Shown: positions 1-7,038 of the stretch, in pieces
How the letters are laid out: each line of letters begins with the position of its first letter
How positions within the stretch are numbered: position 1 is the stretch's first letter
Source of the DNA: Cellulophaga sp. BC115SP
GTDB taxonomy: Bacteria; Bacteroidota; Bacteroidia; Cytophagales; Spirosomataceae
Direction of reading: 5' to 3'
Length of the DNA: 64,000 nucleotides
Assembly (NCBI RefSeq): GCF_009905545.1
Contig: NZ_JAAALB010000007.1
Span: 1-64,000, forward strand
Made by a program: the position numbers and the translations under genes
The notes under the pieces: model-generated
What the model was told of the DNA's origin: nothing
Seen by the model: only the letters and a program-made list of their open reading frames with translations
The model's database searches: none

Positions 1-68
1 AGAGCAGTTAAGCCCAGTACCGTTGATGATACTGCAATCAAATGCGGGAAAGTAAAAAAGCTCCAAAA
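1..68 (+). rRNA. 5S ribosomal RNA, 3' part (5' end outside the window)
   Basis: The first bases read GTTAAGCCCAGTACCG and then GATGATACTGC and GCGGGAAAGTA, the conserved loop C/helix III to helix IV-V landmarks of bacterial 5S rRNA. About 45 bases of the 5' side lie before the window. The 3' end is estimated from the usual spacing after the GGAAAGTA segment. A hairpin terminator follows at once, so this is the end of an rRNA operon transcribed rightward into the window. Confidence 0.85.
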
Positions 69-83
69 TATTACAAAGTAGAT

Positions 84-115
84 AAGCCACTCCAAAAGAG
101 TGGCTTTTTCGTTTT
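84..115 (+). terminator. Intrinsic terminator of the rRNA operon
   Basis: The arms AAGCCACTC and GAGTGGCTT are perfectly complementary, separated by CAAAA and followed by a T-rich run. The position directly after the 5S rRNA fits rRNA operon termination. Confidence 0.85.
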
Positions 116-186
116 ACAAGACTCAATAGATATTTTAATGACCCGACAAGATGGAGTAAAGCTGAAAATCATGTTGCTTTTTCGAA

Positions 187-1191
187 TTAATAATAATTTA
201 AAGCACGGCTTAGTCTACCTTGAATGACCTTTCTTAGCTTTAGAGGAGCTAAAACTTCAACTCCATCACCGAAACCTAAAATTTCTTTTTCTAACTCAAA
301 ATTGATTTGTAAAGCTAATTCAATGGTGAGTCCTCTCTCATTTTCCTCAATAACCTTTTGTGAGTGATGTAAAGGTTTGGTAATTACATAAGGAGCATGC
401 AAAGGAGTAAACTTTAATACTATTTGTTGTGGACGAAGATTATTTACAGTCACTCCAATGGTATTTTTATAGTATTCTTCTTGAACAATGGTATCATTTG
501 GTAGATAAGTAATGTCTTCGGAGATGTGAAGGCTTTGGATTCTATCTAGTGCAAGATGTAAAATACTTTCATTTGCTCTTCTTTTACCTACCAGAAACCA
601 ACGGTTTTTAAATTCTTTTAACCACCATCCGTGAAATATAAAAACACCCTCCTGTCGTGCTTTGAATGACTTGTAAGTTATAACAAGAGCTTTTTTAGCT
701 AAAATTGCATGATAAAGATCGTCTAAATACGAAAGTCCCTTCAGGTTCTCATTTTTTTCAAAATCAATAATTGAACTTCGTTTTTCTTGAGCACTATAAA
801 CATGTTCTTCCAGCTTATTGACCACTTCACTCAATTGTTCAAAATGAGAAAAACCTTTGAATTGCTTCAATAACGACAGCGCTTCATTCATTTGAATAAG
901 GTCTGTTTGTGTAATAGGTGATTTTGTGATACTAAAGTTAGGATCAGCATAGGTATAAAACTTTTTATCAACAACGATGATTGGGGCTTCATAACCTAAT
1001 TTATCACTACGCATAACTTGAATATCTGCTTGAATGGTACGCAAGCTGATTCCTTTATCAATTCCTTCGTATTCATAGAGCGCATCTGATACTTTTTCTA
1101 TTAAATCTTCCAAGGTCCATTTCCGCTGACGATTTTGTAAACAAGCATCGATTGTTTTGTAACGGATAAGGGCATTTCTATTAGTAGGCAT
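187..1191 (-). CDS. WYL-domain transcriptional regulator
   Basis: A 334-residue protein. The N-terminal part (about residues 1-75, with ISLRTIQADIQVMR) resembles the winged helix of DeoR/YafY-type regulators. The middle carries a WYL domain, with FHGWWLKEFKNRWFLVGKRR as the region equivalent to the WYL signature, and a WCX-like C-terminal extension follows. WYL domains are known ligand sensors in regulators of DNA-damage, RNA-repair and CRISPR genes. The start was set at the ATG giving MPTNRNALIRYKTID, because the 32 upstream residues are low-complexity and lie in the divergent promoter region. The gene diverges from the TROVE gene with 129 bp between starts, so control of the Ro/RtcB locus is a reasonable inference. 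No RtcR-type sigma-54 activator is present. Confidence 0.85.
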   Translation of the reverse strand: MPTNRNALIRYKTIDACLQNRQRKWTLEDLIEKVSDALYEYEGIDKGISLRTIQADIQVMRSDKLGYEAPIIVVDKKFYTYADPNFSITKSPITQTDLIQMNEALSLLKQFKGFSHFEQLSEVVNKLEEHVYSAQEKRSSIIDFEKNENLKGLSYLDDLYHAILAKKALVITYKSFKARQEGVFIFHGWWLKEFKNRWFLVGKRRANESILHLALDRIQSLHISEDITYLPNDTIVQEEYYKNTIGVTVNNLRPQQIVLKFTPLHAPYVITKPLHHSQKVIEENERGLTIELALQINFELEKEILGFGDGVEVLAPLKLRKVIQGRLSRALNYY

Positions 1192-1255
1192 ACTAGATTC
1201 GATCTGTTTATAGATTTTTGAGATATTTTTTACAAAAAAGTAAAAATAAATTGAA

Positions 1256-1276
1256 CTACGCAAAAAGACTGCGTAG
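1256..1276. promoter_or_regulatory. Inverted repeat between the WYL and TROVE genes, possible operator
   Basis: CTACGC and GCGTAG form a perfect 6-bp inverted repeat with a 9-bp spacer, 45 bp upstream of the TROVE start and 65 bp upstream of the WYL start. It is the clearest dyad in the divergent intergenic region. Operator function is an inference from position only. Confidence 0.35.
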
Positions 1277-1320
1277 ACACCATGCAATTTTGTATTAGAA
1301 ATTTAAAACAACCTAATGTC

Positions 1321-2841
1321 ATGAAATTCAATTTCTTAAAGAAGACTAATACTATTCTCAAAAATTATGAAGGAGTACCTTCGTATCAATTGAGTCCAGA
1401 AATGGAATTATATAGTGCTACGGTTTCGAGCCTGCTTCATGACAGTTTCTACGAAAAAGCTGAAGACCGATTAATACGCCTACAACAATTGATTGAAAAA
1501 GTATCGCCAGAATATTGCGCTAAATTAGCCGTATATGCGCGTCGTTCGATGAACTTGCGCTCTGTGCCAATTGTGCTTTCGGTAGAGTTAGCGAAAAAAG
1601 CTGAGGCAGGAGCATGGGTCGGAAAAGCTATTGAGCAAGTAGTTATGCGACCAGATGAGATCACAGAAATATTAGCCTATTATCAGCAAACTAATCAAAG
1701 AACAGGTACAAAGCGATTGAATAGACTTTCGAAGCAAATTCAAAAAGGTTTAGCAAAGGCTTTTAATCAATTTGATGAATATCAGTTTGCAAAGTATAAT
1801 CAAAATACGGAGGTAAAGTTAAGAGATGCCTTGTTCTTGGTTCATCCGAAACCTAAGGATTTAGCACAACAAGCAGTTTTTGATAAAATCACCCAAGATA
1901 CTTTATCAACACCATATACATGGGAAACTGAACTTTCTGCGCTTGGACAGCTTCATTTTGAAAGTAAAAATGCAAAAAATAAAGCCTTCAAAAACAAGTG
2001 GGAAGAGCTAATTCTGAGCAAGAAAGTAGGCTATATGGCTTTGCTAAGAAATCTGAGAAATATGCTGGAAAGTAATATTTCAGATGAGTGTTTAGAGATT
2101 GTTTTAACGTATTTAGCTGATGAAAGCGCCATCAAGAGTGCTAAGCAATTGCCATTTAGATATTGGTCTGCTTATCGAGAATTGAGTAATTTAACTGATG
2201 GTCGGGTTTCTGGCGTTTTTGATACGTTAGAAAAAGCAATGCTGGTAAGTGCTCAAAATATGAAGGGGTTTGGTGCTGATACTAAAGTTGTTTTGGCCTG
2301 TGATGTCTCTGGTTCGATGCAGCAAAAGTTATCTGCCAAAAGCAGCCTTATGTATTTCGATATAGGTTTGTTATTAGCTATGATTTTACAAAGTCGTTGC
2401 AAAAATGTAATTACAGGAATGTTTGGAGATACTTGGAAGGTTATACCTGTACCCAACAAAAATATATTATCAAATGTGGAAGCATTTCATAGACGTGAAG
2501 GCGAAGTAGGATATTCGACGAATGCACACTTGGTAATTGAGGATTTGCTAAAACGTGAGTATCAAGCTGACAAAGTCATGATTTTTACAGATACACAGTT
2601 ATGGAATAGCCAAAATAGGAATATAAATAGCATTCAAACGACTTGGCAAAAGTATAAGAGTAAATATCCCAAAGCAAAATTATATCTCTTTGATTTGGCG
2701 GGTTATGGTCAAAGTCCCTTGAGAGTAGAATCAGGAGATGTGTATTTGTTGGCGGGCTGGTCGGATAAAGTTTTTGAAGTACTCGATGCCTTAGAAAATG
2801 GACAGAGTATTGTGGACTTTATTCAATCAATAGAATTATAA
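1321..2841 (+). CDS. Ro60-like TROVE/vWA-domain RNA-binding protein (Rsr type)
   Basis: A 506-residue protein. The N-terminal two thirds match a TROVE module: helical HEAT-like repeats with LAVYARRSMNLRSVPIVLSVEL and LRDALFLVHPKPKD. The C-terminal third is a vWA domain with the MIDAS motif DVSGSM at residues 328-333 and a later FTDTQLW. Ro proteins form a ring that binds Y RNAs on its outer surface and misfolded or fragmented RNA in the central hole; bacterial homologues (Rsr) act with exoribonucleases in RNA quality control. The start at 1321 (MKFNFLKK) was preferred over an in-frame ATG at 1282 lying in the divergent promoter. Downstream lie three Y-RNA-like structures and rtcB on the same strand, the neighbourhood known for Rsr loci. 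Confidence 0.9.
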   Translation: MKFNFLKKTNTILKNYEGVPSYQLSPEMELYSATVSSLLHDSFYEKAEDRLIRLQQLIEKVSPEYCAKLAVYARRSMNLRSVPIVLSVELAKKAEAGAWVGKAIEQVVMRPDEITEILAYYQQTNQRTGTKRLNRLSKQIQKGLAKAFNQFDEYQFAKYNQNTEVKLRDALFLVHPKPKDLAQQAVFDKITQDTLSTPYTWETELSALGQLHFESKNAKNKAFKNKWEELILSKKVGYMALLRNLRNMLESNISDECLEIVLTYLADESAIKSAKQLPFRYWSAYRELSNLTDGRVSGVFDTLEKAMLVSAQNMKGFGADTKVVLACDVSGSMQQKLSAKSSLMYFDIGLLLAMILQSRCKNVITGMFGDTWKVIPVPNKNILSNVEAFHRREGEVGYSTNAHLVIEDLLKREYQADKVMIFTDTQLWNSQNRNINSIQTTWQKYKSKYPKAKLYLFDLAGYGQSPLRVESGDVYLLAGWSDKVFEVLDALENGQSIVDFIQSIEL

Positions 2842-2889
2842 ATACTGATGTGTTAAGTTCAAAACATCAGGCTATCATATTGAAGATTT

Positions 2890-3025
2890 TGTAAAATGCC
2901 GTAAGGTTGAGATACTTCGCAGCCAATATAGGGGAGGAATGGCGTGATTGAGTAATACAATGAGGTCATCTGGTTCGACTCCAGCAATGCAATGCCCCGT
3001 TCTCGACCTGTCTATTGCTTTTACA
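2890..3025 (+). ncRNA. Y-RNA-like element A (tRNA T-arm bearing)
   Basis: This lies between the TROVE gene and rtcB. GGTTGAGA (2905-2912) pairs with TCTCGACC (3001-3008) in an 8-bp closing helix with one G-U. Inside is a tRNA T-arm-like hairpin, CTGG-TTCGACT-CCAG (2970-2984). The start of the element carries the core TGCCGTAA...GATACTTCG, which recurs in the two following elements. No convincing D-arm was found here. The ends are approximate; no terminator is visible after this element, so it may be processed from a longer transcript. Identification as a Y RNA rests on the motif, the fold and the neighbours. Confidence 0.55.
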
Positions 3026-3035
3026 AAAAACTACC

Positions 3036-3097
3036 AGAGTGCCGTAAAAGAGCGATACTTCGAATGTAATCGACTCCTTTTATCATCGCTTTTTGCT
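3036..3097 (+). ncRNA. Y-RNA-like element B (short, YrlB-like)
   Basis: The core GTGCCGTAAAAGAGCGAT is followed by ACTTCG. AAAGAGCGAT (3047-3056) pairs with ATCGCTTTTT (3085-3094) over 10 bp with one G-U, enclosing about 28 nt that contain ACTTCGAATGTAATCGACTC. The element is about 60 nt and lacks tRNA-like arms, resembling the short second Y RNA described beside YrlA in enterobacterial rsr operons. The closing 3' strand ends in five T residues, so it may terminate or be processed there. Ends are approximate. Confidence 0.5.
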
Positions 3098-3124
3098 CAT
3101 TGCCTTTGGTTTATTAAGATATTG

Positions 3125-3236
3125 AAGAGTGTCGTAAAAAAGCGCTACTTCGGCTAATTGTGTCGTAGGTTCGACTCCTACCTGTCTTGTACAGTAGCTC
3201 AGTGGTAGAGCAAATTATTAATGTCGCTTTTTGTCT
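3125..3236 (+). ncRNA. YrlA-like Y RNA with circularly permuted tRNA mimic
   Basis: The outer stem pairs AAAAAGCG (3137-3144) with CGCTTTTT (3225-3232). Next comes a second helix TAATT/AATTA (3155-3159 with 3213-3217). Inside is a perfect T-arm, GTAGG-TTCGACT-CCTAC (3165-3181), then an acceptor-like stem CTGT/ACAG closed by a loop (3182-3194), then TA and a perfect D-arm, GCTC-AGTGGTA-GAGC (3197-3211). This T-arm, closed acceptor, D-arm order is a circular permutation of tRNA with the Y stem replacing the anticodon arm. That is the architecture reported for Salmonella YrlA. It shares the GTCGTAAAAAAGCGCTACTTCG core with elements A and B. Ends are approximate. Confidence 0.75.
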
Positions 3237-3303
3237 GTTACCTCTTCAATCCCTTTTAAAATAGTTCTACATCTTTTAAAACAATTGCACAAATTCTAAA
3301 AAA

Positions 3304-4833
3304 ATGGAAACAGAAATCATTACCCAAGAAGATTTACAACAATTGGGTGTACATCATGAAGAAGCCTATCCAAAATTTTTAAGGGTAGCCAATGGTTTGT
3401 TAAGTAATGGTGTTTATCCCAAGTCACATATATTGTTGTTGTTTGCTCAAATGATAGATTCGCCAAAGAAGTTTAGTTTTTCCAAAAACAAACTCACCAA
3501 TTTGGCACTTTACACCAAGCATTTGAAAGAATTAGGTCAGGAACTTGTTTTATCAGAGTATGGACAATCTTTGTTGGAGGCAGAGAAAAACAAACCTAAA
3601 TATGAATTACCTAAGACTGGTCGTCAGGCAGAAAACTACTTTGACTTAAGAGAAGAAGCATTATCCTACCGAATTTACGGAGGAAATTACATTGAGCAAG
3701 GCGCCTTGGACCAAATGCAAACAGCCATGAGGTTGCCTATTTCATTAGCAGGGGCATTGATGCCCGATGCACATCAAGGATATGGATTGCCTATTGGTGG
3801 GGTTTTAGCCACTAAAGCAGATACTGTTATACCGTATGCTGTTGGGGTCGATATTGCCTGCCGTATGTGTATGAGCGTATTTGATTTACCTGTGTCGATG
3901 ATTCAACGAGAAGATAAATTGTTGAAAAAAATGCTTGAATACCATAGTTTCTTTGGGATGGGATCAGAGTCGAAGCAGAAATATGATGATACACTTTTTG
4001 ACCGCTCGGAATGGACTGCGACAAAATTGATTCGAGACTTAAAAGATAAAGCATATCGACAATTAGGAACTTCAGGAACGGGAAATCATTTTGTTGAATG
4101 GGGGGTATTGGAAGTCTTAGCACAGGATGAGCTGATGGATTTACCCGTAGGAAAATACCTTACTTTGTTATCACATTCGGGCTCAAGAGGCTTTGGGGGG
4201 GCTATTGCCAATCATTATTCAAAGATAGCTATGGAAAAAACTAGGCTTCCTAAAGAAGCTAAACATTTGGCTTGGCTAGATATGAATAGTGATGAAGGGC
4301 AAGAATATTGGTTATCCATGAATTTAGCAGGTGATTATGCCTCAGCCAATCATCATGAGATTCACAATAAAATTGCTGCTGCTCTCAATCAAAACCCACT
4401 GAAGCGAATCGAGAACCACCATAATTTTGCATGGGAAGAACGCCTTGCTGATGGAACCCCTGTGATTGTGCATCGAAAAGGAGCTACGCCTGCTGGTAGC
4501 CTAGATTTAGGGATTATTCCTGCCTCGATGACTCAGCCCGGCTATGTGATTCGTGGTAAAGGGATACCAGACGGATTAAATTCTGCTTCGCATGGTGCAG
4601 GTCGTAAAATGTCAAGAACCAAAGCACTTGGTATGTTGACAAAGGATGATTTGCAATCAGAATTAAAAAAAGCACAAGTGCAACTCATTGGTGCCGATTT
4701 GGATGAAGCTCCTCAAGCATATAAGGATATTCGGAAGGTCATGGATGCCCAAACGGATTTAGTACATGTAATAGCGCAGTTTAGTCCAAAAATCGTTCGA
4801 ATGGCCGACGGTCGTGAAAAGGCAGAAGACTAA
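3304..4833 (+). CDS. rtcB: RNA-splicing ligase RtcB
   Basis: A 509-residue GTP- and Mn-dependent ligase that joins 2',3'-cyclic phosphate (or 3'-phosphate) ends to 5'-OH ends. Family motifs are all present: MPDAHQGYGLPIGG, GVDIACRM (metal ligands D183 and C186), GTGNHFVEWG, HSGSRGFG, HRKGATPA and SHGAGRKMSR, where His430 is the expected guanylylation residue. The protein looks full length and intact. It lies downstream of the TROVE gene and the Y-RNA-like elements on the same strand. No RtcA cyclase is in the window. The neighbourhood supports a role in repair of cleaved RNAs, with the Ro-Y RNA particle as likely partner. A hairpin terminator follows. Confidence 0.96.
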   Translation: METEIITQEDLQQLGVHHEEAYPKFLRVANGLLSNGVYPKSHILLLFAQMIDSPKKFSFSKNKLTNLALYTKHLKELGQELVLSEYGQSLLEAEKNKPKYELPKTGRQAENYFDLREEALSYRIYGGNYIEQGALDQMQTAMRLPISLAGALMPDAHQGYGLPIGGVLATKADTVIPYAVGVDIACRMCMSVFDLPVSMIQREDKLLKKMLEYHSFFGMGSESKQKYDDTLFDRSEWTATKLIRDLKDKAYRQLGTSGTGNHFVEWGVLEVLAQDELMDLPVGKYLTLLSHSGSRGFGGAIANHYSKIAMEKTRLPKEAKHLAWLDMNSDEGQEYWLSMNLAGDYASANHHEIHNKIAAALNQNPLKRIENHHNFAWEERLADGTPVIVHRKGATPAGSLDLGIIPASMTQPGYVIRGKGIPDGLNSASHGAGRKMSRTKALGMLTKDDLQSELKKAQVQLIGADLDEAPQAYKDIRKVMDAQTDLVHVIAQFSPKIVRMADGREKAED

Positions 4834-4848
4834 AATCTTTTAAACAAT

Positions 4849-4896
4849 AAGCCTTCTATTCTCAGGAGTTTTTCTGAAAATAGAAGGCTTTGTTAT
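4849..4896 (+). terminator. Intrinsic terminator after rtcB
   Basis: AAGCCTTCTATT pairs with AATAGAAGGCTT, with a second short helix inside (CTCAG/CTGA), followed by TTGTTATTTTT. It separates rtcB from the restriction endonuclease gene. Confidence 0.8.
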
Positions 4897-4934
4897 TTTT
4901 AAATTTTATTTTTGATCCAAAATTTAAAAATAAC
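4892..4934 (+). promoter_or_regulatory. 16-bp perfect inverted repeat at the endonuclease start
   Basis: GTTATTTTTAAATTTT (4892-4907) and AAAATTTAAAAATAAC (4919-4934) are exact reverse complements with an 11-bp spacer. A TATTTTTG sequence matching the -7 consensus TAnnTTTG lies at 4907-4914 in the centre. The right arm ends 4 bp before the ATG at 4939. It could be an operator for the HTH-containing methyltransferase or an mRNA hairpin masking the start codon. Both are inferences. Confidence 0.5.
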
Positions 4935-4938
4935 ATCT

Positions 4939-5706
4939 ATGGCAAATACCTATTTATCATTTATTAGCGACGAGCACTTATTGAATTGTGTTGCTAATCT
5001 TTATAAATCCTATCAAAAGGCAAAAAATGATATTAATAAAAAGAAATTCTATAGTAATAAAATTGATGCTTTTAAAATGGTTTTTGATGTAAAATTCAAT
5101 AATATGGATGAGGAAGCATTGATTCAGGCTGAGATTTTACGTCAAATAGATAAATCAATCAATAATTCAATCGGAACTTTTCATGAAGAAATACTTGGAG
5201 GAATAGCTGGTTACGAAAAAGGAAATTTGAGTGGATTTGATATTAAGGCTATTGACAACACGTTATTTGCTGATATTAAAAATAAGCATAATACGATGAA
5301 TAGTAGTGCTGCTGAAAGTCTATTTCAGAAGTTAAAACGATATGCAGATGATCATAAACAAGCAAAGTGCTATTGGGTACAAATATTAGCTACACAAAGT
5401 TTTTGCGAAAAATGGACTAGTATTATTAATGGTAAAGAATATAGCCATAGTAGAGTCTATAAAATATCGGGAGACCAATTTTATAAACTACTTACTGGAG
5501 TTGATAATGCACTATTTCAATTATATAGTGTCTTACCAAAAGTGATAGAGGATTATCTGAAAAGTATTAGTGCTGGAGAGTCTGAGAAAAAGCAAAACTC
5601 TGCACTAATCGAAATTAAGGATGGGTCTCAAAAATCTGGTAGAACCATCCTTAATGAAATTACGTATGAAAACTACCAGTATTATCTGGGTTTTGATAAA
5701 CTGTAA
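4939..5706 (+). CDS. Type II restriction endonuclease, Eco47II-like family
   Basis: A 255-residue protein resembling the Eco47II/Sau96I-type endonuclease family, whose members cut GGNCC-like sites. The likely PD-(D/E)XK core is GFDIKAIDNTLFADIKNKHNTMN (about residues 95-117), where D and the ADIKNK segment would supply the metal ligands and catalytic lysine. The start was set at the ATG giving MANTYLSFIS; a TTG at 4912 lies within the inverted repeat. The gene converges on the methyltransferase gene with a 25-bp overlap of coding ends, a typical compact restriction-modification layout. It is AT-rich compared with flanking rtcB and rarA. The exact recognition site cannot be read from sequence. 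Confidence 0.8.
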   Translation: MANTYLSFISDEHLLNCVANLYKSYQKAKNDINKKKFYSNKIDAFKMVFDVKFNNMDEEALIQAEILRQIDKSINNSIGTFHEEILGGIAGYEKGNLSGFDIKAIDNTLFADIKNKHNTMNSSAAESLFQKLKRYADDHKQAKCYWVQILATQSFCEKWTSIINGKEYSHSRVYKISGDQFYKLLTGVDNALFQLYSVLPKVIEDYLKSISAGESEKKQNSALIEIKDGSQKSGRTILNEITYENYQYYLGFDKL

Positions 5707-6923
5707 TACTGATTTAAAAATTTTACAATTGAATAACCTACCTCTCTGCCAAGATTAACAGGTACTGCATTACCAATTTGTTTATATTGTTGAGAGGTAG
5801 AACCAGCAAACTTCCAGTCATCTGGGAATGTTTGAATTCTTGCATATTCACGTACGGTGAATGGTCGAGTTTCTTCTGGATGACAACGTTCCGTTTGCTT
5901 TTGTGCAGGAGAACAAGTTAGTGTAAGACTAGGTTCGTCCCATCCAATTCTACGAGCCATTCCAGTTTTACCACCCCCTAAATAAAAGCTTTTACCCATA
6001 TAACTTTTCTGAACATCCAAAGGTAAATCACGCCAGTATCCTTTGGGAGGCACTAGATCTAATACAATTTTCTTTGATTTGGGATATTTGGCTCCATCAG
6101 ACTCAGGTACGTCAGTGTCAAAAAGCTCACCCTTTTTTAAAGCATCAGCAAGGTTATATATCTTTTTATAAGGTTTAGGATACTCAAATGGAATATCTAT
6201 ATCTTTTCTGATTCCAACTAAGATAAGTCGTTCACGTTTTTGAGGTACCTTATAATTAACAGCTTTTAATACTTGAATAGGTACTACATTATAGCCAATT
6301 TCATTCAAAATTGAAATCATGCCTTGAAGTGTTTTTCCATTCTCATGACTTAGTAAACCACGCACATTTTCACCGACACAAATCAATGGGTTGATTTCTT
6401 GCACAGCTCTGGCAAATTCGTAAAATAACGTACCCCTAGCATCATCTAGCCCAAGCTTCTTTCCTGCATAACTGAAAGCTTGACAAGGAAATCCTCCAGT
6501 TACCAGGTCGACTTGATTATGGTATTCTGAGAAATTAAAGCTTTTTATATCTCCTTCTAATACATTCCAGTGTGGTCTGTTACGTCTTAGTGTTTCACAA
6601 GCCCATTTATCAATTTCATTCAAAGCTGTACACTCTATACCAGCCTGTTCGAGACCAATGGCTAACCCTCCTGCACCCGCAAAAAGCTCTACTACTGAAT
6701 AAGGATATAATGGTTTTTCATAGTTTGAAATTTCTTTATCCTCTTTTGATTTGATAAAATCATTAAAAATATTTAATTGCTCTCGAGAATACACACGATA
6801 GTTACTCATTGGTTCGCGTACGGCTTGAAGTTTACCTTCTCTATCCCATCTTCTCAAAGTTTCTTTACTTTTGCCTATTATTTCAGCCGCCTCATTTAGT
6901 GTTAAAAAATCATCCATAACCAC
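5682..6923 (-). CDS. DNA cytosine-C5 methyltransferase with N-terminal HTH domain
   Basis: A 413-residue protein. Residues 1-60 form a MerR-like helix-turn-helix (LTLNEAAEIIGKSKETLRRWDREGKL, then YRVYSREQL). The rest is a complete m5C methyltransferase: motif I VELFAGAGGLAIGLEQAG, motif IV GGFPCQAFSYAGKK with the catalytic Cys, motif VI GENVRGLL, motif VIII PQKRERLILVGIR, a target-recognition region, and motif X QIGNAVPVNLGREVG. It should protect the site cut by the neighbouring endonuclease. The fused HTH suggests that the enzyme also regulates transcription of the system, as known for other HTH-bearing methyltransferases. An alternative Met two codons downstream is equally plausible as start. 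Confidence 0.93.
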   Translation of the reverse strand: MVMDDFLTLNEAAEIIGKSKETLRRWDREGKLQAVREPMSNYRVYSREQLNIFNDFIKSKEDKEISNYEKPLYPYSVVELFAGAGGLAIGLEQAGIECTALNEIDKWACETLRRNRPHWNVLEGDIKSFNFSEYHNQVDLVTGGFPCQAFSYAGKKLGLDDARGTLFYEFARAVQEINPLICVGENVRGLLSHENGKTLQGMISILNEIGYNVVPIQVLKAVNYKVPQKRERLILVGIRKDIDIPFEYPKPYKKIYNLADALKKGELFDTDVPESDGAKYPKSKKIVLDLVPPKGYWRDLPLDVQKSYMGKSFYLGGGKTGMARRIGWDEPSLTLTCSPAQKQTERCHPEETRPFTVREYARIQTFPDDWKFAGSTSQQYKQIGNAVPVNLGREVGYSIVKFLNQYYSLSKPR

Positions 6924-6929
6924 CTTGTT

Positions 6930-6979
6930 TAACCTTATACAATGGTTACAAAATTAGGCTATTTTTTTTGATAAACAAT
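6930..6979 (-). promoter_or_regulatory. Promoter and dyad upstream of the methyltransferase
   Basis: Read on the minus strand, TTG (6976-6978) is followed after 19 bases by TAATTTTG (6949-6956), an excellent match to the Bacteroidota TTG-N19-TAnnTTTG promoter. Just downstream is the dyad TAACC-N9-GGTTA (6930-6948), between the -7 box and the start codon at 6923. A bound HTH protein there would block transcription. Activity is inferred. Confidence 0.6.
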
Positions 6980-7038
6980 TTGTTTTGGATTTATTTTGAA
7001 GCTGAGAATGTTTTATTTGAATAAAAAAGATAGAAATC

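Noticed and set aside
42-227. 61-codon ORF at the left edge
   Set aside because: It runs across the 5S rRNA end, its terminator and the 3' end of the WYL gene, with no protein-like features.
2948-3157. 69-codon ORF between the TROVE gene and rtcB
   Set aside because: It spans two of the RNA structures, and its product is not protein-like. Base pairing explains the sequence better.
3165-3211. A conventional tRNA gene at the T-arm/D-arm pair
   Set aside because: The T-arm comes before the D-arm and there is no anticodon arm between them, so a standard tRNA cannot form.
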